A stretch of 64,000 nt of DNA, taken from assembly GCF_027947535.2 (NCBI RefSeq), contig NZ_JAAGKO020000026.1, positions 1 to 64,000 of the forward strand. Reading direction: 5' to 3'. This stretch comes from Streptantibioticus silvisoli. GTDB lineage: Bacteria > Actinomycetota > Actinomycetes > Streptomycetales > Streptomycetaceae. Position numbers and translations under genes: made by a program. The notes under the pieces were generated by a model that saw only the letters and a list, made by a program, of their open reading frames with translations, did not search any database and was not told the origin of the DNA. This document shows positions 14,541 to 24,152 of the stretch, in pieces (position 1 is the stretch's first letter; every line of letters starts with the position of its first letter).

Positions 14541-16523
14541 GTGTCAGACCTCCGTGTGATCATCAAACGCGATTCGGCCGAGCCGGAAGAGCGGCTGGTG
14601 ACTACGGGGACCACGGCCGCGGACCTGTTCGACGGCGACCGTTCCGTGGTCGCCGCCCGGGTGGCGGGTGTGCTGCGCGACCTGGCGCACCCGCTCGCCG
14701 ACGGCGACGACGTCGAGCCGGTCGTCGTCAGCAGCGAGGACGGCCTCAACATCCTGCGGCACTCCACCGCCCACGTCATGGCCCAGGCCGTCCAGGAGCT
14801 CTTCCCGGACGCCAAGCTCGGCATCGGCCCGCCGATCAAGGACGGCTTCTACTACGACTTCGACGTCGAGCAGCCGTTCAACCCGGAGGACCTGTCGCGG
14901 GTCGAGAAGAAGATGCAGGAGATCGTCAAGCGCGGCCAGCGCTTCTCCCGCCGCCCGGTCACCGACGAGGCCGCCCGTGAGGAACTGGCCGCCGAGCCGT
15001 ACAAGCTGGAGCTGATCGGCCTCAAGGGGTCGGCGGCCGACGCCGCCGAGGGCGCGTCCGCCGAGGTGGGGGCCGGCGAGCTGACCATCTACGACAACCT
15101 CGACGCGAAGTCCGGCGACCTGTGCTGGAAGGACCTGTGCCGCGGCCCGCACCTGCCGACCACCCGGTTCATCCCGGCGTTCAAGCTGATGCGTTCGGCC
15201 GCCGCGTACTGGCGCGGCAGTGAGAAGAACAAGCAGCTCCAGCGCATCTACGGCACCGCGTGGCCGACCCGCGACGAGCTGAAGGCGCACCTGGAGTTCC
15301 TCGCCGAGGCCGAGAAGCGCGACCACCGCAAGCTCGGCGCCGAACTCGACCTGTTCTCCATCCCGGAGGAACTCGGCTCGGGCCTGGCGGTCTTCCACCC
15401 CAAGGGCGGCATCGTCCGCAAGGAGATGGAGAACTACTCGCGGCTGCGGCACGAGGAGGCGGACTACGAGTTCGTCTACACCCCGCACCTGTCGAAGGCC
15501 GGGCTGTTCGAGACCTCCGGCCACCTGCCGCACTACGCGGACGTGATGTTCCCGCCGCTGGAGTTCGAGGGCCAGGACTACCGCCTCAAGGCGATGAACT
15601 GCCCGATGCACAACCTGATCTTCCGGGCCCGCGGCCGCTCCTACCGCGAACTGCCCCTGCGGCTCTTCGAGTTCGGCACGGTCTACCGGTACGAGAAGTC
15701 CGGCGTCGTGCACGGCCTGACCCGCGCGCGCGGCTTCACGCAGGACGACAGCCACATCTACTGCACCAAGGAGCAGATGCCGGAGGAACTGGACAGCCTG
15801 CTGACCTTCGTCCTCAACCTGCTGCGCGACTACGGGCTGTCCGACTTCTACCTGGAGCTGTCCACCCGCGACGACTCGCCCAAGTTCATCGGCGAGGACG
15901 CGGAGTGGGAGGAGGCCACCGAAACGCTGCGCACGGCCGCCGGGAAGCAGGGCCTGGAGCTCGTCATGGACCCGGGCGGCGCCGCCTACTACGGGCCGAA
16001 GATCTCCGTGCAGGCCCGGGACGCCATCGGCCGCACCTGGCAGATGTCCACGATCCAGGTCGACTTCCAGCAGCCCAAGCGGTTCCAGCTGGAGTACACC
16101 GCGGCCGACGGCTCCCGCCAGCAGCCGGTGATGATCCACCGGGCGCTGTTCGGCTCCATCGAGCGGTTCTTCGCCGTCCTGCTGGAGCACTACGCGGGCG
16201 CGTTCCCGGCCTGGCTGGCACCGGTGCAGGCCGTCGGCATCCCGATCGGCGACGCCCACGTGCCGTACCTCGCCGAGTTCGGCCGCCAGGCCAAGGCGCG
16301 CGGCCTGCGGTTCGAGGTGGACTCCTCCTCCGACCGCATGCAGAAGAAGATCCGCAACGCGCAGAAGAGCAAGGTGCCGTTCATGGTCATCGCCGGCGAC
16401 GACGACATCGCGGCCGGCGCGGTCAGCTTCCGCTACCGCGACGGCACCCAGAAGAACGGTGTGCCCGTCGAGGAGGCGCTCGCCGAGATCGCCGACGCCG
16501 TCGAGCGCCGCGTCCAGGTCTGA
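14541..16523 (+). CDS. thrS: Threonyl-tRNA synthetase
   Basis: The 660-aa class II synthetase has the expected order: N-terminal TGS domain (~1-65), editing/SAD domain (~70-230), catalytic core (~240-540) and anticodon-binding domain. The zinc ligands of the active site are visible as the cysteine of MNCPMHNL, the histidine of [10 protein letters not shown] and the histidine of [13 protein letters not shown]. It joins threonine to tRNA-Thr; the editing domain clears Ser-tRNA-Thr. The GTG at 14541 has AGGAG eight bases upstream. A weak -10-like TACGAT at 14470 may be its promoter. No T-box leader is visible. Confidence 0.98.
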   Translation: MSDLRVIIKRDSAEPEERLVTTGTTAADLFDGDRSVVAARVAGVLRDLAHPLADGDDVEPVVVSSEDGLNILRHSTAHVMAQAVQELFPDAKLGIGPPIKDGFYYDFDVEQPFNPEDLSRVEKKMQEIVKRGQRFSRRPVTDEAAREELAAEPYKLELIGLKGSAADAAEGASAEVGAGELTIYDNLDAKSGDLCWKDLCRGPHLPTTRFIPAFKLMRSAAAYWRGSEKNKQLQRIYGTAWPTRDELKAHLEFLAEAEKRDHRKLGAELDLFSIPEELGSGLAVFHPKGGIVRKEMENYSRLRHEEADYEFVYTPHLSKAGLFETSGHLPHYADVMFPPLEFEGQDYRLKAMNCPMHNLIFRARGRSYRELPLRLFEFGTVYRYEKSGVVHGLTRARGFTQDDSHIYCTKEQMPEELDSLLTFVLNLLRDYGLSDFYLELSTRDDSPKFIGEDAEWEEATETLRTAAGKQGLELVMDPGGAAYYGPKISVQARDAIGRTWQMSTIQVDFQQPKRFQLEYTAADGSRQQPVMIHRALFGSIERFFAVLLEHYAGAFPAWLAPVQAVGIPIGDAHVPYLAEFGRQAKARGLRFEVDSSSDRMQKKIRNAQKSKVPFMVIAGDDDIAAGAVSFRYRDGTQKNGVPVEEALAEIADAVERRVQV

Positions 16524-16558
16524 CCCGTTCGCGCCGGCCGCACCGGCCGTCGTCCTCC

Positions 16559-16599
16559 CGGCCCCCGCCGTCCTCAGGTTGTCAGGACGGCGGGGGCCG
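16559..16599. terminator. Bidirectional terminator between thrS and the channel gene
   Basis: A perfect 16-bp stem joins 16559-16574 (cggcccccgccgtcct) to 16584-16599. The right arm starts in the stop codon of the minus-strand channel gene, so the 3' end of that gene is part of the terminator. Confidence 0.8.
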
Positions 16600-17256
16600 G
16601 TCCTCGTCCGGGACCGGCCCGGTGGCCTGGCGGAAGCGGTTGACCAGCCAGGAGGAGAACGTGCCCATGACCGCCCCCAGCAGGCCCAGGCCGGTCAGCA
16701 TCACCGCCACCCCGATCACCCGGCCCCGGGTCGTCACCGGGAAGACGTCGCCGTAGCCGACCGCGGTCAGCGTCGAGCAGGCCCACCACACCGCGTCGCC
16801 GTAGCTGCGGATGGTGGCCCCCGGCGCCGCGTGCTCGACCTGGTAGACCGCCAGGCTCGCGGCGAACCCCAGCAGCACGGTGGTCAGCCCGGTGTAGACG
16901 ATGACCTGGGCCTCCAGCGTCAGCCGCGGCGGCCCACCGCGCCGTTCCCGGGCCCTGGCGTACGTCTGCACCACCCGCAGCGGGCGCAGCAGCGGCAACG
17001 CCAGCACCACCAGGTCCAGCCACCGCGACCGCGCGAACGCCGGCCGGTCCCGGCTGAGCGCCAGCCGGGTCAGGTAGTCCGCCGCGAACAGCGCCCAGGC
17101 GGCCAGCAGCACCGCCAGCACCGCCAGCCGCACGTCCCGCGGCACCCCGGTCGCCAGCACCAGCACCGCGTACGCGCCCAGGTAGAGCGCCGACAGGGTC
17201 AGCAGCGGCATCGCGGTGCGCCGTTCCCACGCGCGTACCCGCGGATCGGAGTCCAT
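16582..17256 (-). CDS. Potassium-channel-like membrane protein
   Basis: The 224-aa protein has hydrophobic segments at ~16-36, 43-65, 73-90, 123-143 and 176-200 and a pore loop with the selectivity filter TAVGYGD before the last helix. An arginine-bearing segment (LLRPLRVVQTYARARERR) sits where a voltage-sensor helix would be, so this is a Kv-like ion channel subunit. It has no cytoplasmic RCK/TrkA domain, so gating ligands cannot be predicted. The ATG at 17256 begins MDSDPRV; the frame continues upstream across the HIT gene, but only as antisense. It is convergent with thrS and divergent from the HIT gene. Confidence 0.87.
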   Translation of the reverse strand: MDSDPRVRAWERRTAMPLLTLSALYLGAYAVLVLATGVPRDVRLAVLAVLLAAWALFAADYLTRLALSRDRPAFARSRWLDLVVLALPLLRPLRVVQTYARARERRGGPPRLTLEAQVIVYTGLTTVLLGFAASLAVYQVEHAAPGATIRSYGDAVWWACSTLTAVGYGDVFPVTTRGRVIGVAVMLTGLGLLGAVMGTFSSWLVNRFRQATGPVPDEDRPPPS

Positions 17257-17321
17257 CGCCCCAGCATCGCCCGGCCCCGGCGGGCACCGCCCCGGCGACA
17301 CGCCCGGCGCCGCCGAAGCCA

Positions 17322-17327
17322 TATGCT
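17322..17327 (+). promoter_or_regulatory. -10-like hexamer for a leaderless HIT transcript
   Basis: TATGCT ends seven bases before position 17334, so transcription would begin within one base of the ATG at 17335. There is no Shine-Dalgarno sequence. The -35 region is poor. Confidence 0.35.
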
Positions 17328-17334
17328 GCACACC

Positions 17335-17880
17335 ATGACGACCAAGCCGGAGCAGCAGTTCGGTGTCGGCACGCCCGACGCCTTCCAGCGGCTGTGGACC
17401 CCGCACCGCATGGCGTACATCCAGGGGGAGAACAAGCCGACCGGCCCGGACGGCGGCGACGGCTGCCCGTTCTGCGCGATCCCGGCCAAGTCCGACGAGG
17501 ACGGCCTGGTCCTGGCGCGCGGTGAGTCGGTCTACGCGGTGCTCAACCTGTACCCGTACAACGGCGGCCACCTGATGGTCGTGCCCTACCGGCACGTCGC
17601 GGACTACACCGACCTCGACCTCGCCGAGACCGCCGAACTCGGCGAGCTGACCAAGCAGGCGATGACCGCGCTGCGGTCGGCCTCCGGCGCGCACGGGTTC
17701 AACATCGGCATGAACCAGGGCTCGGTGGCCGGCGCCGGGATCGCCGCCCACCTGCACCAGCACGTGGTGCCGCGCTGGGGCGGCGACACCAACTTCATGC
17801 CGGTCGTCGGCCACACCAAGGTGCTGCCCCAACTGCTCGCCGACACCCGCCGGATGCTCGCCGAGCACTGGCCGGCGTGA
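17335..17880 (+). CDS. HIT-family nucleotide hydrolase/transferase
   Basis: The 181-aa protein has the histidine triad as HLHQHVV near residue 142 and a CPFCAI pair of cysteines near residue 43 that probably binds zinc, as in the Ap4A phosphorylase-like HIT branch of actinobacteria. It is expected to act on adenylated or dinucleoside polyphosphate substrates. Two in-frame ATGs exist (17323 and 17335); the second gives the usual start MTTKPEQQ. Neither has a ribosome site, and a -10-like element suggests a leaderless message. In this region it precedes the phosphatidylinositol genes. Confidence 0.9.
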   Translation: MTTKPEQQFGVGTPDAFQRLWTPHRMAYIQGENKPTGPDGGDGCPFCAIPAKSDEDGLVLARGESVYAVLNLYPYNGGHLMVVPYRHVADYTDLDLAETAELGELTKQAMTALRSASGAHGFNIGMNQGSVAGAGIAAHLHQHVVPRWGGDTNFMPVVGHTKVLPQLLADTRRMLAEHWPA

Positions 17881-17936
17881 CGTACGGCTGGCGCCGAACG
17901 TCCGGGTGACGCCCGGCGTGCCGACGTCCCGACATG

Positions 17937-17972
17937 CGACGGCCGGGACCCCCGCGGGGGTCCCGGCCGTCG
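17937..17972. terminator. Perfect 17-bp bidirectional terminator
   Basis: cgacggccgggaccccc (17937-17953) is fully complementary to 17956-17972 with a two-base loop, a very stable hairpin between the convergent HIT and membrane-protein genes. It ends 12 bp before the stop of the minus-strand gene. Confidence 0.85.
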
Positions 17973-17984
17973 TACGTGCGGGCG

Positions 17985-19643
17985 TCAGGCGCTGTAGTTG
18001 TCCGGGGTGCCGGGTTCGGCCGACTGGACCGCACCGCTGAGGCTCATCGCGCGGCTGGAGAACATCGTGGTGTCCACCCCGTTGTCGCGCAGCACCGCCA
18101 GCGTCGCCGCGTGCACCGCGTGCAGCACCGGCGTGGCGGTGCGCGTCACGTCGTCCGTCATGAAGCGGTGCTGCCACGGCTTGTCCGCCCAGGCGTGCCG
18201 CAGGCCGAACGGCTCCGGCAGCGACAGGCTGCCGCCCAGGTGCTCCAGGGGTTTGGGGAACCAGGTCAGCGGCGCGCGCGCGGCCAGCCGGACCACCTCG
18301 GTGGTGCTCATCAGCGGCAGCTTGACCGTGCGGGTCTCCCAGAACTTCACGCTCTTCTGCACCGACTTCGTCGGCGCGCTGGGCTTGGCCAGGAACGCGC
18401 CGTTGATCGGCCCGAGCGCGTAGCCGGACACCTCGACGCGCAGCGTGTTGGCCAGGATGCTCACCGAGGTCATCATCGTGATGATCAGCTGACCGTCCCA
18501 CAGGGTGAACTGCACGCCCACGTAGTGCCGGTCACCCGAGCCCAACCCGTGCTCGTTGCATATCCGCTGTATCTCGTAGTCCTTGACCGTGAAGCCCTCG
18601 ACGATGTCGCCGGTCGGACGGGTGACGGCGCCGGCGTTCTCGCCGACCGCGCGCACCACCCAGTGCCGCACCGCCGGCCGGGGGAAGCCGGGGGCGTGCA
18701 GCTGGCTGCGGTCCAGGTCGCGCAGCTTGTCGTGGATGTGGCGGGCCACGTCCCAGGGACGGAACCGGTTGAAGTCCTTGCCGTCGGCGGGCACCAACTG
18801 CTCCGCCATCTGCCACACGCCCCAGCGCGGGCCCATGCCGAGGATGCCCTTGGGGCCGGCGTAGAACACCACGTTGCTGGCCTGCTCACGGGCCAGTTCC
18901 ACCAGCGACTGCCGCAGCGCGTCGGCCCGCTTGTCGGTGGGGTTGCGCGGCACCGCCTGCGGGATCTTCGCGCCCAGGTTGGGCCCCGACAGCGAGGAGG
19001 ACCAGCGGTTCCGCAGGTCCAGCGCGGTCTTCTCGCAGATCTGCTTGGCGATGAACCAGCCGGCCACCGGCAGCAGCAGCAGCACCCGCAGGTACAGCGC
19101 CACCACCCCGGAGAACGGCGGATGCCACGCCAGCAGCGCCGCGAGACCGGCCACCACCGCCAGCACCGCGCCGCCCAGCAGCCCGTCCCACTGGCTCTTC
19201 TTGCGCGTCACCGTCTTGCGCAGCTGGAACGCCGCCAGCCACAGCAGCACCCCCGGCAGGAACAGCAGGCCGCACACCACCATCACCGTGGTGAGGCGGG
19301 CGTCGCGCTGCTTGCGGATCCGGCTGGCCGCCAGGCAGTGCTCCACCACGGTCTGCGGGTCCATGCCGAACGACTGCACCATCTGCTTGTGGCCGCCGCC
19401 GATCATCCGCTTTTCCAGCGCGTGGGAGAACGCCTCACCCAGGTCCGGCTCGAACAGCGACAGCCGGCCCGCCTTGACGCTGACGCCGGTCAACTTGTCG
19501 ATCAGGGCGGTCATCGGACCGTCCCGGTACGCGGCCGACGACAACGCCTGGGTCGCCGCCGTCTCACCGTCCGAACCGGTCAGCGGCACCTGCGCGCCCG
19601 GGCTGAAGTCGAACTCCACGCCCGAGTAACCGGAAATCGACAC
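17985..19643 (-). CDS. Large membrane protein of unknown function, 552 aa
   Basis: Residues 1-115 are soluble, three hydrophobic segments follow (~117-140, 154-173, 178-198), and the last ~350 residues are soluble, with conserved-looking stretches such as VVFYAGPKGILGMGPRWGVWQMAEQL cut by charged helices and DRHYVGVQFTLWDGQLIITMMTSVSILANTLRVEVSGY. No domain is recognised. The open frame runs back to 20264, but codon quality changes at the GTG at 19643, which has AAGGAG 12 bases upstream. It is monocistronic. Confidence 0.75.
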   Translation of the reverse strand: MSISGYSGVEFDFSPGAQVPLTGSDGETAATQALSSAAYRDGPMTALIDKLTGVSVKAGRLSLFEPDLGEAFSHALEKRMIGGGHKQMVQSFGMDPQTVVEHCLAASRIRKQRDARLTTVMVVCGLLFLPGVLLWLAAFQLRKTVTRKKSQWDGLLGGAVLAVVAGLAALLAWHPPFSGVVALYLRVLLLLPVAGWFIAKQICEKTALDLRNRWSSSLSGPNLGAKIPQAVPRNPTDKRADALRQSLVELAREQASNVVFYAGPKGILGMGPRWGVWQMAEQLVPADGKDFNRFRPWDVARHIHDKLRDLDRSQLHAPGFPRPAVRHWVVRAVGENAGAVTRPTGDIVEGFTVKDYEIQRICNEHGLGSGDRHYVGVQFTLWDGQLIITMMTSVSILANTLRVEVSGYALGPINGAFLAKPSAPTKSVQKSVKFWETRTVKLPLMSTTEVVRLAARAPLTWFPKPLEHLGGSLSLPEPFGLRHAWADKPWQHRFMTDDVTRTATPVLHAVHAATLAVLRDNGVDTTMFSSRAMSLSGAVQSAEPGTPDNYSA

Positions 19644-20301
19644 TGACGCCCCCAACTCCTTCGGTTCACCGGGTGCACGGCCCGAACCGCCGTCCGGCCA
19701 CCGTCCGATCGGGTAACCAGCGTATCCGGACGGTGACCGAACCGTCAGCGGTGCGTCGACAACTGGACAGCGCGGCAACCCGGTTGACGAGTCGTGCGTT
19801 CGAAGAAGGCGATACCCGGCCGAAGGGCCCCGGACTCCTCCCGCGACGTGCCGACCGCCCGCGGCGGCCCCGCAGCGCCGGCGCGCCCGCCCGTGTCCCG
19901 CTCTCCCCCCACGGCACGTCCCGTTCTCCACCGAACGGATGAACGGCGTCAACGGCCCGGTACCCGGCGCGCAACTCACCCACGCGATCCGCTTACCCCC
20001 GGCGCCACCCGCCGACCGCGCCGCCACCGTGTCCCACCGCCCCCGGGAACAGCCGCACCGGCCGCGGAACCGGCACCGCAGCAGCCACCGCACCGGCACC
20101 GCAGCAGCCACCGCACCGGGGCCGTGGGGCCGGCGGGCGGTGACGGCGGAGCCCGCGGGGCCGGGGCGTTCGTACGACGCCGCGCGGCCGCCCGTACGCC
20201 GTACCGGGCACGCCCGCCACGGCGCCCCGGCGGGCGTGACTACGATGGGGCGGCTGGGGGCCACCGGGGTCCTTGAGCGTCACCGACCCGTCGGGAAGGC
20301 C
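19644..20301. other. Long divergent intergenic region with a short tandem repeat
   Basis: The 658-bp gap separates the minus-strand membrane protein gene from the plus-strand phosphatidylinositol operon and must hold both promoters. It contains the 23-bp tandem pair at 20069-20114. Frames crossing it (for example upstream extensions of pgsA) are proline-, arginine- and alanine-rich and do not look coding. Near 20240 tacgatgggg may be a -10 element for the operon. Confidence 0.45.
20069..20114. repeat. Two perfect 23-bp tandem units
   Basis: accggcaccgcagcagccac plus cgc is repeated exactly twice head to tail (20069-20091 and 20092-20114), followed by a partial third copy. Confidence 0.8.
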
Positions 20302-20964
20302 ATGCTGAACAAGTACGCGCGTGCTTTTTTCACGCGTGTCCTCACACCGTTCGCCGCCATGCTGCTGCGGAAGGGGGTGAGTCCCGACGCGGTCACCCTG
20401 ATCGGTACCGGAGGCGTGATCGCCGGCGCGCTGGTCTTCTACCCCTGGGGACACTTCTTCTGGGGCACCGTCGTCATCACGCTGTTCGTCTTCTCCGACC
20501 TGGTCGACGGCAACATGGCCCGCCAGGCCGGCCGCTCCAGCCGCTGGGGCGCGTTCTTGGACTCCACCCTCGACCGGGTGGCCGACGGTGCGATCTTCGG
20601 CGGCCTCGCCCTGTGGTACGCGGGCGGCGGTGACAGCCTCCTGATGTGCGCGGTCGCCATCTTCTGCCTCGCCAGCGGCCAGGTCGTCTCGTACACCAAG
20701 GCCCGCGGTGAGGCGATCGGCCTGCCGGTCGACGTCAACGGGCTGGTGGAACGGGCGGAACGGCTGGTCATCACCCTCGTGCTGTGCGGCTTCTCCGGCC
20801 TGCACATGTTCGGCGTGCCGTACATCGACATCCTGCTGCCCATCGGCCTGTGGGTGGTCGCCGTCGGCAGCGCGGTCACCCTGGTCCAGCGGGTCGTCAC
20901 GGTGCGCCGCGAGTCCGCCGAGGCCGACGCCGCCGACCGTGACCGGGAGGGCCACCCCGCGTGA
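20302..20964 (+). CDS. pgsA: CDP-alcohol phosphatidyltransferase, phosphatidylinositol phosphate synthase
   Basis: The 220-aa membrane protein has the CDP-alcohol phosphotransferase signature D-x2-D-G-x2-A-R-x8-G-x3-D-x3-D in DLVDGNMARQAGRSSRWGAFLDSTLDRVAD (about residues 66-95) and five to six hydrophobic segments. In actinobacteria the enzyme in this gene context makes phosphatidylinositol phosphate from CDP-diacylglycerol and inositol 1-phosphate. The ATG at 20302 gives the family start MLNKYARAFF; the GGAAGG is unusually close, and an upstream ATG at 20245 is possible. It overlaps the next gene by 4 bp in a pgsA-acyltransferase-pimA operon. Confidence 0.9.
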   Translation: MLNKYARAFFTRVLTPFAAMLLRKGVSPDAVTLIGTGGVIAGALVFYPWGHFFWGTVVITLFVFSDLVDGNMARQAGRSSRWGAFLDSTLDRVADGAIFGGLALWYAGGGDSLLMCAVAIFCLASGQVVSYTKARGEAIGLPVDVNGLVERAERLVITLVLCGFSGLHMFGVPYIDILLPIGLWVVAVGSAVTLVQRVVTVRRESAEADAADRDREGHPA

Positions 20965-21935
20965 ACGAGCGTCTGACCGACACCCTGTACGCGGCCGGCT
21001 GGGGCGCGGTCAAGCGCCTGCCGGAACCGGCCGCCACCGCCCTGGGCCGCGGCATCGCCGACACCGTCTGGCGCCGCCGCGGCAAGGGCGTGCTGCGCCT
21101 GGAGGCCAACCTGGCCCGGGTGGTGCCGGACGCCTCCCCGCAGCGGCTGGCCGAGCTGTCCCGGGCCGGCATGCGCTCCTACCTGCGGTACTGGATGGAG
21201 TCCTTCCGGCTGCCCACCTGGAGCAAGCAGCGGGTCCGCGACGGCTTCACCGCCGAGGGCCTGCACCACCTGACCGAGGGACTGGCCCGCGGCAAGGGCG
21301 TCGTACTGGCCCTGCCGCACATGGCCAACTGGGACCTGGCCGGCGCCTGGGTCACCACCAAGCTGGAGGTCCCGTTCACCACCGTCGCCGAACGCCTCAA
21401 GCCCGAGAGCCTCTACGACCGGTTCGTCGCCTACCGCGAGGGCCTGGGCATGGAGGTGGTGCCGCACACCGGCGGCTCGGCGTTCGGCGCGCTGGCCCGC
21501 CGCCTGCGGGCCGGCGGCCTGGTCTGCCTGGTCGCCGAACGCGACCTGTCCGCCACCGGCATCGAGGTCGACTTCTTCGGTGAACGCACCCGGATGCCGC
21601 CGGGACCTGCCCTGCTCGCGCTGCAGACCGGCGCGCTGCTGCTGCCGGCCACCCTGTGGTACGACGACTCGCCGGTCATGCACGGCCGCATCCACCCGGC
21701 CGTCGAGGTGCCCGCCGAGGGCACCCGGGCCGTGCGGGCCGCCGCCATGACCCAGGCGGTCGCCGACGTCTTCGCGCTCGGCATCGCCGAGCACCCGCAG
21801 GACTGGCACATGCTCCAGCGGCTGTGGCTGTCCGACCTGACCCCGCGCGAGGCGCGGGACGGCACGGCGCCGCCGGCGGGCTCCCCCGCGCCGCCGTCCG
21901 GCACCACCGGGCCGGCCGGATCGGAGACCGCGTGA
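20961..21935 (+). CDS. patA: Phosphatidylinositol mannoside acyltransferase (LpxL/HtrB-like)
   Basis: The 324-aa protein belongs to the lysophospholipid acyltransferase family of LpxL/HtrB type; the HX4D motif is HMANWD near residue 113, and later ERDLSATGIEVDFFGERTRMPPG matches the family acceptor region. In mycobacteria the homologue acylates the mannose of phosphatidylinositol mannosides on the cytoplasmic face of the membrane. Placement between pgsA and pimA with 4-bp overlaps on both sides supports the same job. The C-terminal ~30 residues are Ala/Pro/Gly-rich and variable. Confidence 0.9.
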   Translation: MNERLTDTLYAAGWGAVKRLPEPAATALGRGIADTVWRRRGKGVLRLEANLARVVPDASPQRLAELSRAGMRSYLRYWMESFRLPTWSKQRVRDGFTAEGLHHLTEGLARGKGVVLALPHMANWDLAGAWVTTKLEVPFTTVAERLKPESLYDRFVAYREGLGMEVVPHTGGSAFGALARRLRAGGLVCLVAERDLSATGIEVDFFGERTRMPPGPALLALQTGALLLPATLWYDDSPVMHGRIHPAVEVPAEGTRAVRAAAMTQAVADVFALGIAEHPQDWHMLQRLWLSDLTPREARDGTAPPAGSPAPPSGTTGPAGSETA

Positions 21936-23104
21936 GGATCGGGATCGTCTGCCCGTACTCCTGGGACGTGCCCGGCGGCGTCCAGTTCCACATCCGGGAC
22001 CTCGCCGAACACCTCATCGCCCTCGGCCACGAACTGTCGGTCCTCGCCCCGGCCGACGACGACACCCCGCTGCCGCCGTACGTCGTCTCGGCCGGCCGCG
22101 CGGTGCCCGTGCCCTACAACGGCTCGGTGGCCCGGCTCAACTTCGGCTTCCTGTCCGCCGCCCGGGTGCGCCGCTGGCTGCACGACGGCGCGTTCGAGGT
22201 CATCCACATCCACGAGCCCGCCTCCCCGTCGCTCGGCCTGCTGGCCTGCTGGGCCGCGCAGGGGCCGATCGTGGCCACCTTCCACACCTCCAACCCGCGC
22301 TCGCGGGCCATGATCGCCGCCTACCCGATCCTCCAGCCCGCCCTGGAGAAGATCCGCGCCCGCGTCGCCGTCAGCGAGTACGCCCGGCGCACCCTCGTCG
22401 AACACCTCGGCGGCGACGCCGTCGTCATCCCCAACGGGGTCGACGTCGGCTTCTTCGCCGGCGCCGCCCCCGAGCCCCGCTGGCAGGGCACCGCGGACGC
22501 GCCGACCATCGGGTTCATCGGCCGCATCGACGAACCCCGCAAGGGCCTGCCCGTCCTGATGCGCGCCCTGCCGCGGATACTCGCCGCCCGCCCCGGCGCC
22601 CGGCTGCTGGTGGCCGGCCGCGGCGACACCGAGGAGGCGCTGTCCGGCCTGCCCCGGCAGCTGCACGGCCAGGTCGAGTTCCTCGGCATGGTCAGCGACG
22701 AGGACAAGGCCCGCCTGCTGCGCAGCGTCGACGTCTACGCCGCGCCCAACACCGGCGGCGAGAGCTTCGGCATCATCCTCGTCGAGGCCATGTCGGCCGG
22801 CGCACCGGTGCTCGCCAGCGACCTCGACGCGTTCCGCCAGGTCCTCGACCAGGGCGCGGCCGGCGAACTGTTCCCGGTCGAGGACGCCGACGCGCTGGCC
22901 GACGCCTGCCTGCGGCTGCTCGGCGACCCCGACCGGCTCGCGGCGCTGCGCGAGACCGGCAGCCGCCACGTGCGGCGGTTCGACTGGTCGGTGGTCGGCG
23001 CCGAGATCCTGTCGGTCTACGAGACCGTGACCGACGGCGCCTCCCGGGTCGCCGCCGACGAGCGCACCGGCCTGCGGGCCCGTTTCGGCGGAGCGCGGCC
23101 ATGA
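21932..23104 (+). CDS. pimA: Phosphatidyl-myo-inositol alpha-mannosyltransferase PimA
   Basis: The 390-aa GT4 glycosyltransferase has the GT-B N-terminal start MRIGIVCPYSWDVPGGVQFH, the acceptor-domain EVIHIHEP and HTSNPRSR motifs, and the donor-site E-x7-E in ESFGIILVEAMSAGAPVLASDL near residue 275. PimA transfers the first mannose from GDP-mannose to phosphatidylinositol at the inner leaflet. The GTG at 21932 overlaps the acyltransferase stop in a GTGA, and the internal long frame upstream of it is antisense noise. Last core gene of the lipid operon. Confidence 0.93.
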   Translation: MRIGIVCPYSWDVPGGVQFHIRDLAEHLIALGHELSVLAPADDDTPLPPYVVSAGRAVPVPYNGSVARLNFGFLSAARVRRWLHDGAFEVIHIHEPASPSLGLLACWAAQGPIVATFHTSNPRSRAMIAAYPILQPALEKIRARVAVSEYARRTLVEHLGGDAVVIPNGVDVGFFAGAAPEPRWQGTADAPTIGFIGRIDEPRKGLPVLMRALPRILAARPGARLLVAGRGDTEEALSGLPRQLHGQVEFLGMVSDEDKARLLRSVDVYAAPNTGGESFGIILVEAMSAGAPVLASDLDAFRQVLDQGAAGELFPVEDADALADACLRLLGDPDRLAALRETGSRHVRRFDWSVVGAEILSVYETVTDGASRVAADERTGLRARFGGARP

Positions 23105-23135
23105 CGGCCCGGGCCCGCCGGTAGCGTTGCCCCCC

Positions 23136-23684
23136 GTGACGTTCACTCTGCTGTGGATCGCGGCCGCCCTCGTCCTGCTCGGGATCTACCTGAGCTGGAC
23201 GGCGGGCCGCCTGGACCGGCTGCACGCCCGGATCGACGCCGCGCGCGCCGCGCTGGACGCCCAGTTGCTGCGCCGGGCCTCGGTCGCCCAGGAACTGGCC
23301 ACCTCCGGGGTGCTGGACCCGGCCGCGTCCATCGTGCTGTACCAGACCGCGCACGCCGCCCGGCAGGCCGAGGACGAGCAGCGCGAGGTCGCCGAGAGCG
23401 AACTGAGCCAGACGCTGCGCGCGGTCTTCGCCGAGCCCGGCACCGTCGGGGCGGTCCAGGACGCCCCCGGCGGCCCGGAGGCCATCGGCGAGCTGACCTC
23501 CGCGGTCCGCCGCACCCCGATGGCCCGGCGGTTCCACAACGACGCGGTGCGCGCCGCCCGGGCCGTCCGGCGGCACCGCGTGGTGCGCTGGTTCCGGCTG
23601 GCCGGCCACGCGCCGTTCCCGCTGGCGTTCGAGATGGACGACGAGCCCCCCACCACCCTCACCGCCGACGGCACCCCGCGCTGA
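23136..23684 (+). CDS. LemA-like membrane protein, 182 aa
   Basis: One N-terminal hydrophobic segment (residues ~3-18) is followed by a long helical, Ala/Arg/Glu-rich region (RLDRLHARIDAARAALDAQLLRRASVAQELA) resembling the LemA fold, then a C-terminal FRLAGHAPFPLAFEMDDEPP. The membrane topology suggests a short outer end and a cytoplasmic helical body. Function unknown. The GTG start at 23136 has no ribosome site; a TAGCGT at 23122-23127 could drive a nearly leaderless transcript. It follows pimA by 31 bp. Confidence 0.75.
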   Translation: MTFTLLWIAAALVLLGIYLSWTAGRLDRLHARIDAARAALDAQLLRRASVAQELATSGVLDPAASIVLYQTAHAARQAEDEQREVAESELSQTLRAVFAEPGTVGAVQDAPGGPEAIGELTSAVRRTPMARRFHNDAVRAARAVRRHRVVRWFRLAGHAPFPLAFEMDDEPPTTLTADGTPR

Positions 23685-24152
23685 CCTGCGCGGGGACCGG
23701 GCCCCGGGCGGCGGGCAGCGGTTCGCGGCGCCGGGCGCCACCGGCCGCGGGACCTGGCCGCACCGGCGCTGAGCCGCACCGGCACCGGCCGCACCCTCCG
23801 CCGCACCGGCACCGGCCGCACCGGCGCCCGGCCGAACCCTCCGCCGACCTCCGCCGCACCGGCGCCCAACCGCACCGGCACCCCCAAAACCCCCGCCCCG
23901 CCCCGCCCGCACCCGGAGCCGATCGGTCCACTCGATGCCGATTGGCCCTTGCCCGGTCGGCGGTGCGTCGGGTTTCGTCAGGTACGACAGCGCGGACCGG
24001 TACGGACCGTTCGCTGACCGGCGAGGCCCCTGGGGCACGACCCGGGGCACGGCCCGAGGGGGACGACCCGAGCGGCCCTGCCGGGCTTCGCCGTACTGAT
24101 GCACCGATGTCCCCCGATATCCAGCCCGATGTCCAGCGAGTGAGGTCACCCC
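23685..24152. other. Upstream region of pdxS with low-complexity repeats
   Basis: From about 23757 to 23880 the sequence is a run of ccgcaccggc(a/g)cc and ccctccgcc variants, 8 to 10 irregular copies, with no coding character. The part from 23930 to 24152 is less repetitive and should contain the pdxS promoter; no clear operator, riboswitch or second gene was seen. Confidence 0.5.

Noticed and set aside
19939-20301. Upstream extension of pgsA to 19939
   Set aside because: It is proline/arginine-rich without family similarity and contains the 23-bp tandem repeats; the family start is at 20302.
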